A DNA stretch of 64,000 nucleotides. Origin: Cyclina sinensis. Its lineage: Eukaryota; Mollusca; Bivalvia; Venerida; Veneridae. Every line of letters begins with the position of its first letter. Position 1 is the first letter of the stretch. The stretch spans positions 3,596,001 to 3,660,000 of the forward strand of contig JAAONU010000017.1 in the NCBI GenBank assembly GCA_012932295.1. Direction: 5' to 3'. Shown here in pieces: positions 11,750 to 22,830 of this stretch. The notes under the pieces were generated by a model that saw only the letters and a list, made by a program, of their open reading frames with translations, searched no databases and had not been told where the DNA came from. Made by a program: the position numbers and the translations under genes.

Positions 11750-12935
11750 TTTTACAAGTTGGATCTTTAAAAATCTTCTTGTCAGAAACCACAATGCCTG
11801 GAGCTTTGATATTTGGTATAAAGCATCATCTAGTGGATCTCTACCAAGTTTGTTCAAATTATGATCCTGGGGTCAAAAATGGCCCCGCCCCAGGGGTAAC
11901 TTGTTTTACATAGAGTTATATAGGAAAAACTTTAAAAATCTTCTTGTCAGAAACCGTAAGGCATAGAGCTAAGATATTTGGTTTAAAGCATCATCTAGTT
12001 GACCTCTACCAAGTTTGTTCAAATCATGGCCTCTGGGTCAAAAATGGCCCCGCCCCAGGGATAACTTGTTTTACATAGAGTTATATAGGAAAAACTTTAA
12101 AAATCTTCTTGTCAGAAACTGTAAGGCATAGAGCTTAGATATTTGGTATAAAGCATCATCTAATGGACCTCTACCAAGTTTGTTCAAATCATGGCCTCTG
12201 GGTCAAAAATGGCCCCGCCCCAGGGGTAACTTGTTTTACATAGAGTTATATAGGAAAAACTTTAAAAATCTTCTTGTCAGAAACTGTAAGGCATAGAGCT
12301 TAGATATTTGGTATAAAGCATCATCTAATGGACCTCTACCAAGTTTGTTCAAATCATGGCCTCTGGGTCAAAAATGGCCCCGCCCCAGGGGTAACTTGTT
12401 TTACATAGAGTTATATAGGAAAAACTTTAAAAATCTTCTTGTCAGAAACCGTAAGGCATAGAGCTAAGATATTTGGTATAAAGCATCATCTAGTGGACCT
12501 CTACCAAGTTTGTTCAAATCATGGCCTCTGGGTCAAAAATGGCCCCGCCCCAGGGGTAACTTGTTTTACATAGAGTTATATAGGAAAAACTTTAAAAATC
12601 TTCTTGTCAGAAACCGTAAGGAATAGAGCTTAGATATTTGGTATGTAGCATTGTCTAGTGGACTTCTACCAAGTTTGTTCAAATTATACCTCTGGGGTCA
12701 AATTTTGCCCCACCCTGGGGTCATTGGTTTTACATAGGCTTATATAGGAAAATCTTAAAAAATCTTCTTGTCTGAAACCACAAGGCCCTGAGCCTTAAGA
12801 TTTGGTATGTAGCATTGTCTAGTGGACCTCTACCAAGTTTGTTCCAATTATACCCCTGGGGTCAAATTTGGCCCCAACCCGGGGTCATTGGTTTTACATA
12901 GGCTTATATAGTGAAAACTTTGAAAATCTTCTTGT
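11750..12935 (+). repeat. 165-bp tandem array
   Basis: Units start with TTTTACATAGAGTTATATAGG at 11904, 12069, 12234, 12399 and 12564, exactly 165 bp apart. Two diverged units start at 12728 and 12892 (164 bp spacing), and a degenerate unit precedes them at 11750. The central copies are nearly identical while the edge copies are diverged, as expected from recent amplification by unequal exchange. Landmarks are AATCTTCTTGTCAGAAAC, CTCTACCAAGTTTGTTCAAA and GGCCCCGCCCCAGGGGTAAC. The last unit is cut off at about 12935, where the 145-bp family begins. Confidence 0.92.
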
Positions 12936-14390
12936 AGAAGGAGAAGTAACATTTTCAGTCCAAATAATCTGGAAATTTGTCAGACAGGTTGTTTCTATGA
13001 TTTCTAGCTCAAGTTCGAATATGTGTCATCTGGGTTCAAAAACTAGATCACAGAGCCCAAAAATAGAAAAACCTTGTTAACACTCTAGAGGTTACATTTT
13101 CAGTCCAAATATCCTGGAAATTAGTCAAAAAGGTTGTTTTGATGATTTTTAGCTCAAGTTCAAAATTGGGTCATCTAGGGTCAAAAACTATGTCACAGAG
13201 CCCAAATATGGAAAAACCTTGTTAACACTCTAGAGGTAACATTTTCAGTCCAAATATCCTGGAAATTTGTCAGAAAGGTTGTTTCAATGATTTCTAGGTT
13301 AAATTTGAATATGTGTCATCTGAAATCAAAAACTAGGTCACAGAGCCCAAAAATAGAAAAAAAACTTGTTAACACTCTAGAAGCTACTTTTCAGTCCAAA
13401 TATTCTCGAAATTTGTTAGAAAAAATGTTTTAATGATTTCTAGCTCAGATTCGAACAAAGGTCATCTGGGGTCAAAAACTAAGTCACAGACCCCAAATAT
13501 GGAAAAAGGGTGTTAACACGCATTGAGTTAACATTTTCAGTTCAAATAACCTTGAAATTTGTCAGAAAGATTGTTTTAATGATTTGTAGCTCAGTTTTGA
13601 ATATGGGTTATGCGGGGTCAAAAACTAGGACACAGGGCCAAAAAGTAGAAAATCCTTGTTAATGCTCTAGAGGTTACATTTTCAGTCCAAATGTCCTTGA
13701 AATTTGTCAGAAAGGTTGTTTCAATGTTTTCTAGCCCAGATTAGGATATGGGTCATCTGGGATCAAAAACAAATTCACAGAGCCCTAAAATGTAAAAACA
13801 ATTTTAACACTCCAGAGGTTACATTTTCAGTCCAAATATCCTGAAAATTTGTCAGACAGGTTGTTTTGATGATTTCTAGCTCAAGTATTAATATGGGTCA
13901 TCTTTGGTCAAAAACTAGGTCACAGAGACCAAATATGGAAAAACCTTATTAACAATCTAGAGTTAAGATTTTAATTCCAAATAACCTGAAAATTTGTCAG
14001 AAAAGTTGCTTCTATGATTTCCAGCTCAACTTTGAATATGGGTCATCTGGATTAAAAAACTAGGTCACAGAGCCTAAATATCAAAAAACTTTGTAAACAC
14101 TCCAGAGGCTACATTTTCAGTCCAAATGTCCTGGAAATTTGTCAGAAAGGTTGTTTTGATGGTTTCTAGCTCAGGTTTGGATATGGATCATCTGGGGTCA
14201 AAAACTAGGTCACAGAGCCCAAATATGGAAAAACCTTGTTAACACTCTAGAGGCTACGCTTTCAGTTCAAATAACCTTGAAATTTGTCAGAAAGATTGTT
14301 TCAATAATTTCTAGGCCAAGTTTGAATATGGGTCATCTGGGGTCAATTAACCAGGTCCATAGCAACTTTTTTAAAAGCAGTCATATTCAG
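12936..14390 (+). repeat. 145-bp tandem array
   Basis: Ten units are marked by ACATTTTCAGTCCAAAT-like text at about 12951, 13096, 13241, 13386, 13533, 13678, 13823, 13968, 14113 and 14258, with a period of 145 bp. Each unit also has TGGAAATTTGTCAGAAAGG, TGATTTCTAGCTCAAGTT, GGGTCATCTGGGGTCAAAAA and CCTTGTTAACACTCTAGAGG. The units differ from one another at many sites, so this array looks older than the adjacent 165-bp array. Open frames within it are by-products of the repeat. Confidence 0.92.
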
Positions 14391-14789
14391 GTGAGCGATA
14401 TAGGGCCATCATGGTCCTCTTGTATCATTTACTACACATTAGCAGACAAGTGTTTGAATATTATGTAGAGATGGTGTTTTTCAGGGACACTGTTGCACTT
14501 TTCTGTTAAAGACGAAAATTCGTAAGGTAGGTTCTCGTCTAGAATGCATGGTCGAAGAATTTCTTTAATAGTTTCTGATTTAATCTTTCAATTCGTCTTG
14601 GTGAATTACAATTTTCAGAAACGGTCGAGTTCATACCTAGCCTAGCTTCTATACATTCAACCTCTGACAGCTGTGTCAAAAAAGTAATTTGGTCCACTGG
14701 TCTAGAGGATGTTTTTTTTCATCATACTTATGTTCCCGGGCATGTTCGAATTCCGCTTCAGGACGATATTTTTATTTCTGATGCGTTGC

Positions 14790-15190
14790 GCGTATTTCTG
14801 TCACCAATGGAAGTTCGCAACAGTCTGTTTAAAGCTGATCTTGCTGGTTTGTAATAGAGAGATAATCAAGAAGCCACAGGCAGCAAGGCATCGTCAGACG
14901 CATTTTTTTATCACTTAAATCCTCCCACTTCCTAATATGAACACCGTTTCAGTCTGTCTCATACATAATTTGTATTTGTATCCAGCAAGTACAATGAACT
15001 TTTGAAATAAGTACTCTTTGTACGCAGCACTAAATGCACGGCTTCAGACTAATATATAATGACATGTATTTTCAGCCAATCAATTAATGCATGCATTATT
15101 TTTCGGATCGATTAACTTACAACTAAAACCAAATACTGCATCTGGGGTGTAAAACGGAGCGAATGGCAAGTGATTGTGTAGTTTATTCTA
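14790..15190 (+). repeat. Duplicated block C, copy 3 (tandem unit 3)
   Basis: This copy is collinear with 8290-8650: GCTGGTTTGTAATAGAGAGA, CAGACGCATTTTTTTATCAC, TCCTCCCACTT, CATACATAATTTG, CCAGCAAGTACAATGAAC, CAGCCAATCAATTAATGCAT and GAATGGCAAGTGATTGTGTA. The A block that should precede it is not visible; the composite element ends about 370 bp upstream and may have replaced it. The 69-codon frame at 14709 is not conserved. Confidence 0.7.
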
Positions 15191-16194
15191 TTCCTTATAT
15201 AAATTTCAATTTATAAATAAATAAAAATATAATTATTAACTCTTAAATATCAAAAATAGACTTGTCTTTCTCTCAATTTGGACAGATCCATTGATTGTTT
15301 ATGGAGGTACTTATTGAAAATTTACTGACTGGATGGCGGATAAGGGTTAATAGCGTTCAGGACAAATACATAAACAGGTATAATCTTAGAATTATATATG
15401 TAAAGAATGTCAAAGGAAGCGTTAGAAAATGACTTTTTACCAAACTGTAAGCATACACAACTTGATACATCAGTCCTTAATACGCTGTGTGCAAACCATG
15501 CTTCCTTGATTTGCCGACTAATGGGAATGCGTCGATACACTAAACATCGTGTTATTTGTTTACTCAATCATTAAGATTTCGCTTTTCCGTCATTTTAAAA
15601 GACACCTTATTTGCAGTGTTATGATAAAAGCCAGGCCATGTTAAGACAAGGTTATCAGTATAAATGCATATATTCTGACTTCTAAAACTTTATATTAATG
15701 TAATTATTTTTTTTATTACTCTTCCAAATTTTTTTTCTCCTTTTTGATTGGATATTGATCCGCCGAAAGAAATTGATATAACCGAGCCAACAGACAGGTA
15801 ATATACACATTAAATTTCCCCTTTGGGTACCCCGCGTTGTAAACAACATGCGCTGTGACGATGCGCGTACGGTTCGATGTTGTAAAGTGTAAATTCCGAT
15901 ATACAGGCACTTTTTAACTGTCAAATAAAATATTTACCAAAATAGAGTACATGTAATGATTAATATTCGCATCAGTGTTTGAATCAAATATGACCTCGTC
16001 AAACCTTGTTAATTAAAAATAACTGTCTTCAACAGACTTCTCCTTTTCTCTTGTTTACATTCGTTAGGTACGAAAGCAAATACTTCAGACGTCATTTTGC
16101 GGTGAAGGGGTACCCTTATTTCGACGTTTCATTTGAAACAGCAATGATTTATTTTAAAATCGTCTTACTCGGCAGGGGAAGGGTAATAAAATTA
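15191..16194. other. Interior of tandem unit 3, no gene seen
   Basis: Contains no recognisable gene. Short minus-strand frames (15322-15567, 15682-15924) lack similarity to known families and have no counterpart in the other units. Confidence 0.45.
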
Positions 16195-16329
16195 TTACTT
16201 GGGTTTTTGAGTGATATATGTGGTTATATTACCTGCCAAGATAAAATATCACCCCGAGCCTAACGGCTCGGGTTATATAAAATCTTGGCAAGTAATATAT
16301 CCACATATATCACTCAAAAACTCAAATAA
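16195..16329. repeat. Long imperfect palindrome (fold-back element)
   Basis: Two arms of about 65 bp are separated by the loop TAAC at 16261-16264. The outer ~47 bp pair with about four mismatches, for example GTTTTTGAGTGATATATGTG against CACATATATCACTCAAAAAC. The inner CCCGAGCC pairs with GGCTCGGG around the loop. It has no coding potential. It could be a fold-back MITE or, if transcribed, a source of double-stranded RNA. Confidence 0.85.
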
Positions 16330-16871
16330 CATATAATATCATAGATGCAGTGAAGTTCCTGGGCTTCCTTAGCAACATGTATTACTGCACAACAATAATT
16401 AGTCTCCTTTGTAAAATTATGATCTCGGAAACGGACAATTGAAACACATTTAGAAGCAAACAATAAAAATGCATATTTATAATTCAAATATGTTTACGAG
16501 AAAAAAATAGGGTGATGGATTCAGCTAAGTCCGTGTTATTTAATCCTTACATTAATCACCGCCACAGACTTACCCTTGCACTTCCTGCAAGGAGAGCTAA
16601 AATACATAGCACGAAAATTAAACGTGAAAAAGGTTCTGCTTGCTAAACTCGACATGAGATGTTAAACGTCCATGATTTGCATACTCTCAAGCTATTTGCA
16701 ACATGAAGCACATATATAATTCACTTGAAAACAAAACTGATATACCTTTAGGGCCATTTTCGCCTCATTCCTTAAGTAACATTTGGTTAAATCGATATTT
16801 TAAGTAGAACAAAAGCTTATTCTTTACATGATTATGTTAAAAATAGAATCACAATTATTTTAAACTGGTAA

Positions 16872-17130
16872 AGGTGCATGTTTTAAGAGCAGAATTAAAA
16901 GAAACAACTCAGACAGCTGTCTCCAAATGTCAGCAAGGCCATTTTAAAGATTCTACAAAGATATTTCATCATGCAAACAATACGACATTTAGGCAAGCTG
17001 TCGCGGTTTCATTGATCTGATTTCTAGAAACAAACTCCAAGACTGCTTTTCTCTTTCTCAAAATTATGTTCATGTTCGTTTGCGTCATCATGGTGAAGCA
17101 GGATAATCATTTTTTTCTTGACCTCAATTC
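16872..17130 (+). repeat. Duplicated block B, copy 3
   Basis: The block opens with GGTGCATG, then CAGACAGCTGTCTCCAAATG as in copy 1, CATCATGCAAACAATACGAC, and TTTGCGTCATCATGGTGAAG, then TTGACCTCAATTCCAAAATT. A 79-codon minus-strand frame at 17024-17263 is open only in this copy; the homologous frame in copy 4 contains a stop. Confidence 0.75.
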
Positions 17131-19384
17131 CAAAATTAACACTTGCACGGATCAAGGTAATGAATTCTGATATGCTTATAACGTCACCATACAATAAACG
17201 ACCGTTTTTCGTTAATTCAGATACGTCAGTCAAGTTATTTTGACGAGGGGTATAGGTCTGCACACAATTACTTATACTTAACGTTGTACGTCACAGCATA
17301 AAAATATTGGTTCTATTGGTTCTATATAAGGAACTTTGCATTTATTAAGACTGTTAGAATTTAATTGATTAACGATTAACGATTCATACAGGATTTTCGT
17401 CAATAGGAAAGACTAAATCTGATGCTAGTATGACTCTAAATAACAATTTCATGCATTGTTTTAATTTTACCTTGAAAAAACTATTTGAAATAAAATGCCT
17501 ATATGTGTAAAATATGCAACAGGTTCTTCAAACTTTCTAACGATACAAAGTATTTACTTTGCATTAAATAAAGTCGTTGAATTTGTCAGAAGTTATCAAA
17601 GGAGTGTAATATAAGGTAAATTCCTAAAATTCAGAACAAATCTTAACCCATCTCACGAATAAGGCGTTGACGATATTTCGGGAGATTTAACTGATTTTTG
17701 GGAAACAATAACGTGAAAATGGAAAACAAAGCCTTTGATTTCATTAATTAAGTGCCATAATTTTAAACACAAGTTCTAAACAGTAAATTATAAATGCATT
17801 TTAATTCTTAAGAAGTCGTTCCAAATTTATTTAAATAAATAACTGGAATAATTAACATTTTATCTTACGGATTAATAAGTTTTTTCTTTGAAAAATGCAT
17901 TACAAACCATGCTGACTTAAAATTAAACTAATGAAGCAACAACAGAGAATTATGTTAATCCCTTTCTCTGTAACAGAAGCTTTATGTAGCCAGCAAGTAC
18001 ACCTTCAATCTAGGTGTTCTTGTACTTCAATTCTCTCACTTTTATCTCACATAGCGACATTCCAAAAATTGACCAAAGCAAATGTAGATTACTGATGAGA
18101 CATAAAACAGTAGGTAAAACACACATTCATCAGCCTTATCTTGCATGCATATATCATTTTTTCTTAGGAAGACCTATTTCTTATTTCCTCTGAGGGGCAA
18201 TCATGCATTATTAAACTGGCAGTAAATGAAATATCAGTACAATTTGAAATGTCATACTGAAAGGATGTTAAAGAGTTAGCTCTCAAGATGCATAATGACG
18301 ATGATATTGTGTTAGTCTGAACTTAAACATTGTGTATTTCTAATTCACTGGTACTTAAAACTGATTTAAGCTATTTTATTTACTACTGTTAATCTAAGCT
18401 AACAGACGGGAAGACAGGATAATGATAAGAAATCAATGTTGACAATACAGGCCTATGTTCTCAACATAGGGTCGGTAGTTAAAGTGAAATCTTCATTCAC
18501 CAGGCAGTCAGTGACCTATTAGACTGTGCTCCCATAATGCAAAAAACAACAACAAACAAACAAACAAATAAAACAAAACAAAACAAAGCAAAAACAAAAA
18601 AGCAAATTTATTTATTTTTGGCGAGCTGACGTGATGTTGGTGGAACTTATGTCTTTTCATAAAACATTTGTTCAAAACATTCGTGTTGTGATTATACTGC
18701 ACACTAATATTTGATAATTAAAAAAACAAGAGACTCTTTTTGTCATTTATTTCTGTTGAATACACGATCACGTGTACATTTATAATTCAACACCTTCATT
18801 AAAGTTCTAGTAATTTATTGTTACCAGAGGCTTTAAACCTTAAATTCAATAATACATAAAATTTAGTTATATCTGGTCTACCACCTGCAGATTCCTTAAT
18901 GTCTATTTCAACATTTGTCAATTGTTAACATCATAAAAGGTGATGAAGGCAACTGCAAAAACACTTGGCACATTTTTTGTGTTCTTAAAAGAATCAATTA
19001 GCTTGTTAAAGTTCTCAAGAGCAAGCAGAAGCACTCGTTTGGTCCTACAAACTAACTTATATGTACTTTTCGGAGAAACAATGTATGACGAGTTAAAGAA
19101 CACAAAATAGAAAAGAGGCGGTGTCAATTTATAAATCTTTAAGTTTCTAACCTGCAACATTTCTAACTGTGTTGAAAAATGATTTATATATTTATCAAAT
19201 TAGATCTCCATTTTTATTAACTAATTAAAATTATACACTGAAGAGTAAATATATGCTTAAACCGACCTCTGTAAAGACGATTTCAAGTCAATGGTTAAGA
19301 TGGCGGAGATAATTAATTGCCAAAACTGACACTTATTACAGTCTGTAAGCAAGACTTTATTTTAATGAAACAACATTTACAAGA
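17131..19384. other. Interior of tandem unit 3, no gene seen
   Basis: Patches at about 17900-18000 and 18190-18270 match unit 1 at about 2520-2740, as part of the duplication. CCTATGTT/AACATAGG forms a small hairpin near 18452-18470. Otherwise no gene-like signal was seen. Confidence 0.45.
18537..18604 (+). repeat. A/C-rich simple repeat (AAAC/AAAAC)
   Basis: A run of AAC, AAAC and AAAAC units. Minus-strand frames here are low-complexity artefacts. Confidence 0.85.
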
Positions 19385-19610
19385 ACATTTTGGCTATGCA
19401 ATATTTACGCTGTTCGCACCTTAAACACTCGAATTTTAGTATCAGTGACGAAACGGTGGCTTTTTAATTTGGCTTACCTGCTGAATATCGGGTAAACCGT
19501 TGCTACAGATGAAAAAGAAAACATATTGCATTAAATTATTAAATGGATCACTGATGTTCGTATATATAATATGTTATGTCTTTCTCCAATCTAAATTATC
19601 GGTGGCATTA
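19385..19610 (+). repeat. Duplicated block D, copy 3 (interrupted by transposon)
   Basis: This copy has GCTATGCAATATTTACGC, AGTATCAGTGACGAAACGG, TGGCTTTTT, GGCTTACCTGCTGAATATC and GAAAAAGAAAACATATTGCA, in the same order as D1 and D2. The Tc1-like transposon begins five bases after this copy becomes unrecognisable. Confidence 0.7.
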
Positions 19611-19614
19611 TATA

Positions 19615-19641
19615 CTACTCAAAATTTGATAGGAATTACTT
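19615..19641 (+). repeat. Terminal inverted repeat, left
   Basis: Matches the complement of 21168-21194 at 25 of 27 positions, with the outer 19 bases identical. Confidence 0.93.
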
Positions 19642-19903
19642 ATAAGAATGTGTATATTTACTACATAAGGTTGAAAGGTTACATTTTTTGTTGTGATTCT
19701 GAAAATATGTTTATATGACAACAGTTGGGTACCACAAAATGAGTAAGTCTGTAAACCATTGAAGCGTGACAGAGGCTGAGCCGTGGGAGGGGCACGAATT
19801 TGAGATAACACAGACAGGAGATGAAATGGAACTTTTTGGAAAAATCAAGTCTATGGCTATTATGGTCTATTTTGCTTTCATATCACGTGTGGTGTCCGTT
19901 TGC

Positions 19904-20911
19904 TTAGATAACTGCTCTGCATCGCCTTCTCATGCTGCTAATGAGTCTCCGGATGCTTTGTTGTGGGAGTCGAGCCCACTCGTCCTGAAGGGCCTGCTGT
20001 AGCATAGGGACCGTGGTTGGCTGGACTGGGCGAGCAGATATTGCAGTCTGCAGCATGTCCCAGGCATGCTCTATTGGATTGAGGCCTGGAGACCTTGCTG
20101 GCCAGTCCATTCTCTCTATGGCTGCTGCCTCCAGGTTCTCGTCGGTGACCCTTGCCCTGTGAGGACGGGCGTTGTCGTCCATTAAAATGAACTCAGGGCC
20201 TATAGCACCAGAGTACGTAAAAACGTACACATCTAAGATCTCATTGATGTATCGTACAGCCGTCAATGTGCCGTTTTGAACAATGTGCAGGTCCGTTCTT
20301 CCCTGCATGCTAATGCCCGCCCACACCATGACAGAGCCCCCGCCATGACGGTCATGGGTAGCAACACATACGGGTACCAAACGCTCATTGGCGGATCTCC
20401 ATACCCGCACTCGCCTATCAGTGAAGTCCACACAAAATCTGGACTCGTCAGTGAACAGCACTGGGGTCCAGTCATGCAGCGTCCACCTGGAGTGATCGCG
20501 GGCCCATTGAAGACGTGCCGGGATGTGGTTTTGCGTCAATGGGATTCGGATTGCTGGCCTTCTAGCCCTCATGCCTGCTGTACGAAGACGGTTCCTGATT
20601 GTTTGAGTGGAAAGTCTTACCCCAGTGGCAATCTGGAAGTCATTTTGGAGGGCAGTAGCGGTAACAAAGCGCTGACGTTGCGCTTGAACGACAATAAACC
20701 GGTCCTCACGCTGAGTTGTGGACCTCTGACGCCCTCTGCCATGCCTATGCGTGACATGCCCGCAAGTTTGAAACAGTCGCCACATCCTGGCAACGGTGCT
20801 CTGGGACACCCCAATGACACCTGCCACGTGGGAACGCCCAGCCTCAAGCATCCCTACCCCCCTGTTCATCTCCTCATCGTCAATACGCCGTCTCTGCCGT
20901 AGATTTGCCAT
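19904..20911 (-). CDS. Tc1-like DD34E transposase (335 aa)
   Basis: The enzyme cuts and re-inserts its own transposon at TA sites in the nucleus. I start it at the ATG whose complement is at 20909-20911 (MANLRQRRR...). The frame is open for 51 more codons upstream, but that part looks like leader, and 335 aa is the usual size for the family. In this numbering an N-terminal paired-type helix-turn-helix region spans about residues 4-60, with a GRGRQR motif near 59-64 as in Tc1 proteins. A second HTH-like stretch spans about 65-115. The catalytic DDE domain follows, with Asp155 in FTDESRF, Asp246 in LMDDNARPH and Glu281 in SPGLNPIEHAWDML. Thirty-four residues separate the second Asp from the Glu, hence DD34E. 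No frameshift or internal stop is present, and all three catalytic residues are in place. Confidence 0.96.
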   Translation of the reverse strand: MANLRQRRRIDDEEMNRGVGMLEAGRSHVAGVIGVSQSTVARMWRLFQTCGHVTHRHGRGRQRSTTQREDRFIVVQAQRQRFVTATALQNDFQIATGVRLSTQTIRNRLRTAGMRARRPAIRIPLTQNHIPARLQWARDHSRWTLHDWTPVLFTDESRFCVDFTDRRVRVWRSANERLVPVCVATHDRHGGGSVMVWAGISMQGRTDLHIVQNGTLTAVRYINEILDVYVFTYSGAIGPEFILMDDNARPHRARVTDENLEAAAIERMDWPARSPGLNPIEHAWDMLQTAISARPVQPTTVPMLQQALQDEWARLPQQSIRRLISSMRRRCRAVI

Positions 20912-21167
20912 TACCAGTGCTAGGTTCGATATAATCGTTACCATGCACAAGCGAAGTCTGAATAAAACGGATGTGTACATGCAGGTACATGCCCGCGGTG
21001 CACCACGTTTCCAGGGGTATCGCTTTTCCCATGCATCTCGAGCCATGTACAGGTAAACAATCAAAATCTGCTGGACAGGTCGGCTTTGCCATATGAATAA
21101 ACTACATGTATGAGAAAAAATCAGTTATCTTGAGCTTATCATTAAAAAGATATTTTTAAGAAATAAA

Positions 21168-21194
21168 AAGTGATCCCTATCAAATTTTGAGTAG
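21168..21194 (-). repeat. Terminal inverted repeat, right
   Basis: Complement of the left repeat with two mismatches. The TA at 21195-21196 follows directly. Confidence 0.93.
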
Positions 21195-22079
21195 TATAGT
21201 ATATGATTTACCAATGAAGAAAGTGCAATAAGTCCCGAATTTTCGTTTTGAATCTGCGAGAAAGAAAACAAACAACAAAAAAAAATTATTCATTTAGTAA
21301 GAATCTTGTCCATTCTAGGAGTGAAGGTCGTGACAATCATAAGCTTTAAATCGCAATTTCTTCAGTTAAAATAGTCGAAATATTAGTCAAGAAAATATTG
21401 AATAAATTGATGCCCTCGTTTAGTGTTGATAATTTCATAGACTTCTTAAACAGCAATTATCATTTTAATAATTTTGACATATTTACATGTTTTTTTATTT
21501 TTTTTTAATTTTTCTAAGCATACAGCCTGTGATATTTAAACTATTGAAAATTTGTTGGCACCTCTCGATAACATTTTTGATAATAAGCGAATAAAATGTT
21601 CTTTGTCTATTCACAATGAATCCACAGTTCATACATCTTAATAAATGATTAGGATTATATCACATCTTATTTATCCTAATTAGACCTTTGCTAATATATT
21701 CAGTTTGTGTTGTCTCAATGTGTCGACTTGTAGTGAATATTTCATAAAGATTTGCGTCGGGCGTTATTTTCCACAACTTTTATGAGTCGTTGTGACAATG
21801 TTTGTGTCATGTCATATCGACCTTAACCTTATCTGGTACCTTTATTCAATACTGTTTTTTTCTCTTTCATGCTTCTTTGTTTTTTTGTCTATTTTCTATA
21901 TATTTTTTTTTACCTTGGCTTGTGTAAACAGATTTAAAATCACTTATAGATACTGAGTACATTTCAAAAGTTATCGTCTTTTGATTTTATAGATATGAAA
22001 CACTCACACATCTACCTTAGCTTATAGACAGGAAAACGTTTCTTTATATAATTACACACTAAAGCAAGAACACCCGTTT
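21195..22079. other. End of tandem unit 3, no gene seen
   Basis: AT-rich sequence between the transposon and the fourth A block. No open frame, SINE head or tandem repeat was recognised. Confidence 0.5.
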
Positions 22080-22545
22080 CTCTACATTTTTGTATTTATT
22101 GATGAAACTCATTCAATTTAATGGAAGGCTGAATTTACTTAAAACATCAACAGCAAAATCCGGAATCGAAAGGTCTTTTATATAGAAACATACTGATTAA
22201 ATCTACACAGTTACATCAAGTCAGAACAGCTATAGAATGTAAAACTTCGCTGATTTCACGTTTTTGTAAAGTGTTCTGACAGTCACTTGGCACGTGTAAA
22301 AGAGACCATTGTATTTATCGAAGTTTCTGCTACAGTATCTTATCTGTGCACCAGTAAATCAGTTCTAAGGAGAAACTTTAAGCCTCAAGAAGTAAGAAAT
22401 TAATAAAAGTTTTTATTTTGTTTTCTGAGGAAAACACTGTAAAGATATAAACAACACATGTTACTCTGAAAACATCGATTGATGTATAAACATAAACTAC
22501 AATACGAATTGGTTTGGCCTTGTATCGCTAAGTAAATAGACAGAG
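22080..22545 (+). repeat. Duplicated block A, copy 3 (tandem unit 4)
   Basis: Nearly identical to the core of the copy at 7740, from TTTTATATAGAAACATACTG to CACCAGTAAATCA. Alignment to copy 1 extends outward in both directions: ATTGATGAAACTCATTCAAT upstream and CTTGTATCGCTAAGTAAA downstream. It retains the CACGTG E-box segment. Confidence 0.85.
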
Positions 22546-22639
22546 ATAGTTGCAGTTACTTACATAGCATAGACGATATCTATAAAGACACCTGGTCAAG
22601 GAAATACACGTATTTGAATGGTATAGTGTGTCGTATATA

Positions 22640-22830
22640 AAGGACATTCTTTCTGTTAACAATGACATAGCATAAAAGCAAAGTTAGCATTTTTATTTAC
22701 ACATTAAGCCTTCCGCATAAACACATACAGTCTTATATGCACAGGTTTTTTTCGGCTTACTATATCATCATTTAAATTTGTAGTCTAGCAAGAACGATAA
22801 CTTATTAAAAGAACAATGACACGGTATTAG
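22640..22830 (+). repeat. Duplicated block C, copy 4 (diverged)
   Basis: It retains TTTTTATTTACACATTAAGC, CTTCCGCATAAACA and GTCTAGCAAGAACGATAACT, matching CATTTTTTTATTTATCGCAT, CCTCCCACATAAACA and CCCTAGCAAGAACAATGACC of copy 2. Its position between A and B fits the tandem order. Confidence 0.55.

Larger units (their letters stand above)
11521..14423 (+). mobile_element. Composite tandem-core element, full-length copy
   Basis: The 5' end is AGCTCACCTGAGC, a hairpin. A (CCGT)n tract follows, then about seven full copies of a 165-bp core, then ten copies of an unrelated 145-bp core. The 3' end is CAGGTGAGCGATATAGGGC, a second hairpin and CCTCTTG. AGCTCACCTGA near the start and TCAGGTGAGC near the end are inverted relative to each other. 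The last ~90 bp and the 145-bp core recur in inverted orientation at 60439-62333. No protein is encoded. The hairpin ends with an internal tandem core suggest a non-autonomous DNA transposon or a Helitron/Helentron-like element; I cannot decide which. Confidence 0.75.
19615..21194 (-). mobile_element. Tc1/mariner-superfamily transposon, apparently complete (1580 bp)
   Basis: The element is bounded by 27-bp terminal inverted repeats with two mismatches. Both ends start CTACTCAAAATTTGATAGG, and TA dinucleotides flank it at 19613-19614 and 21195-21196, the expected Tc1/mariner target-site duplication. It contains one uninterrupted transposase gene on the minus strand. The internal sequence is markedly more GC-rich than the surroundings, consistent with horizontal or recent arrival. 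Intact ends plus an intact frame suggest a young, possibly functional copy. Confidence 0.93.

Noticed and set aside
17024..17263. Minus-strand frame in block B as a duplicated exon
   Set aside because: Partly open in copies 1 and 3, but the homologous frame in copy 4 carries a stop and the alignment has frame-shifting indels.
20276..20902. 208-codon plus-strand frame
   Set aside because: It is the antisense shadow of the Tc1-like transposase.
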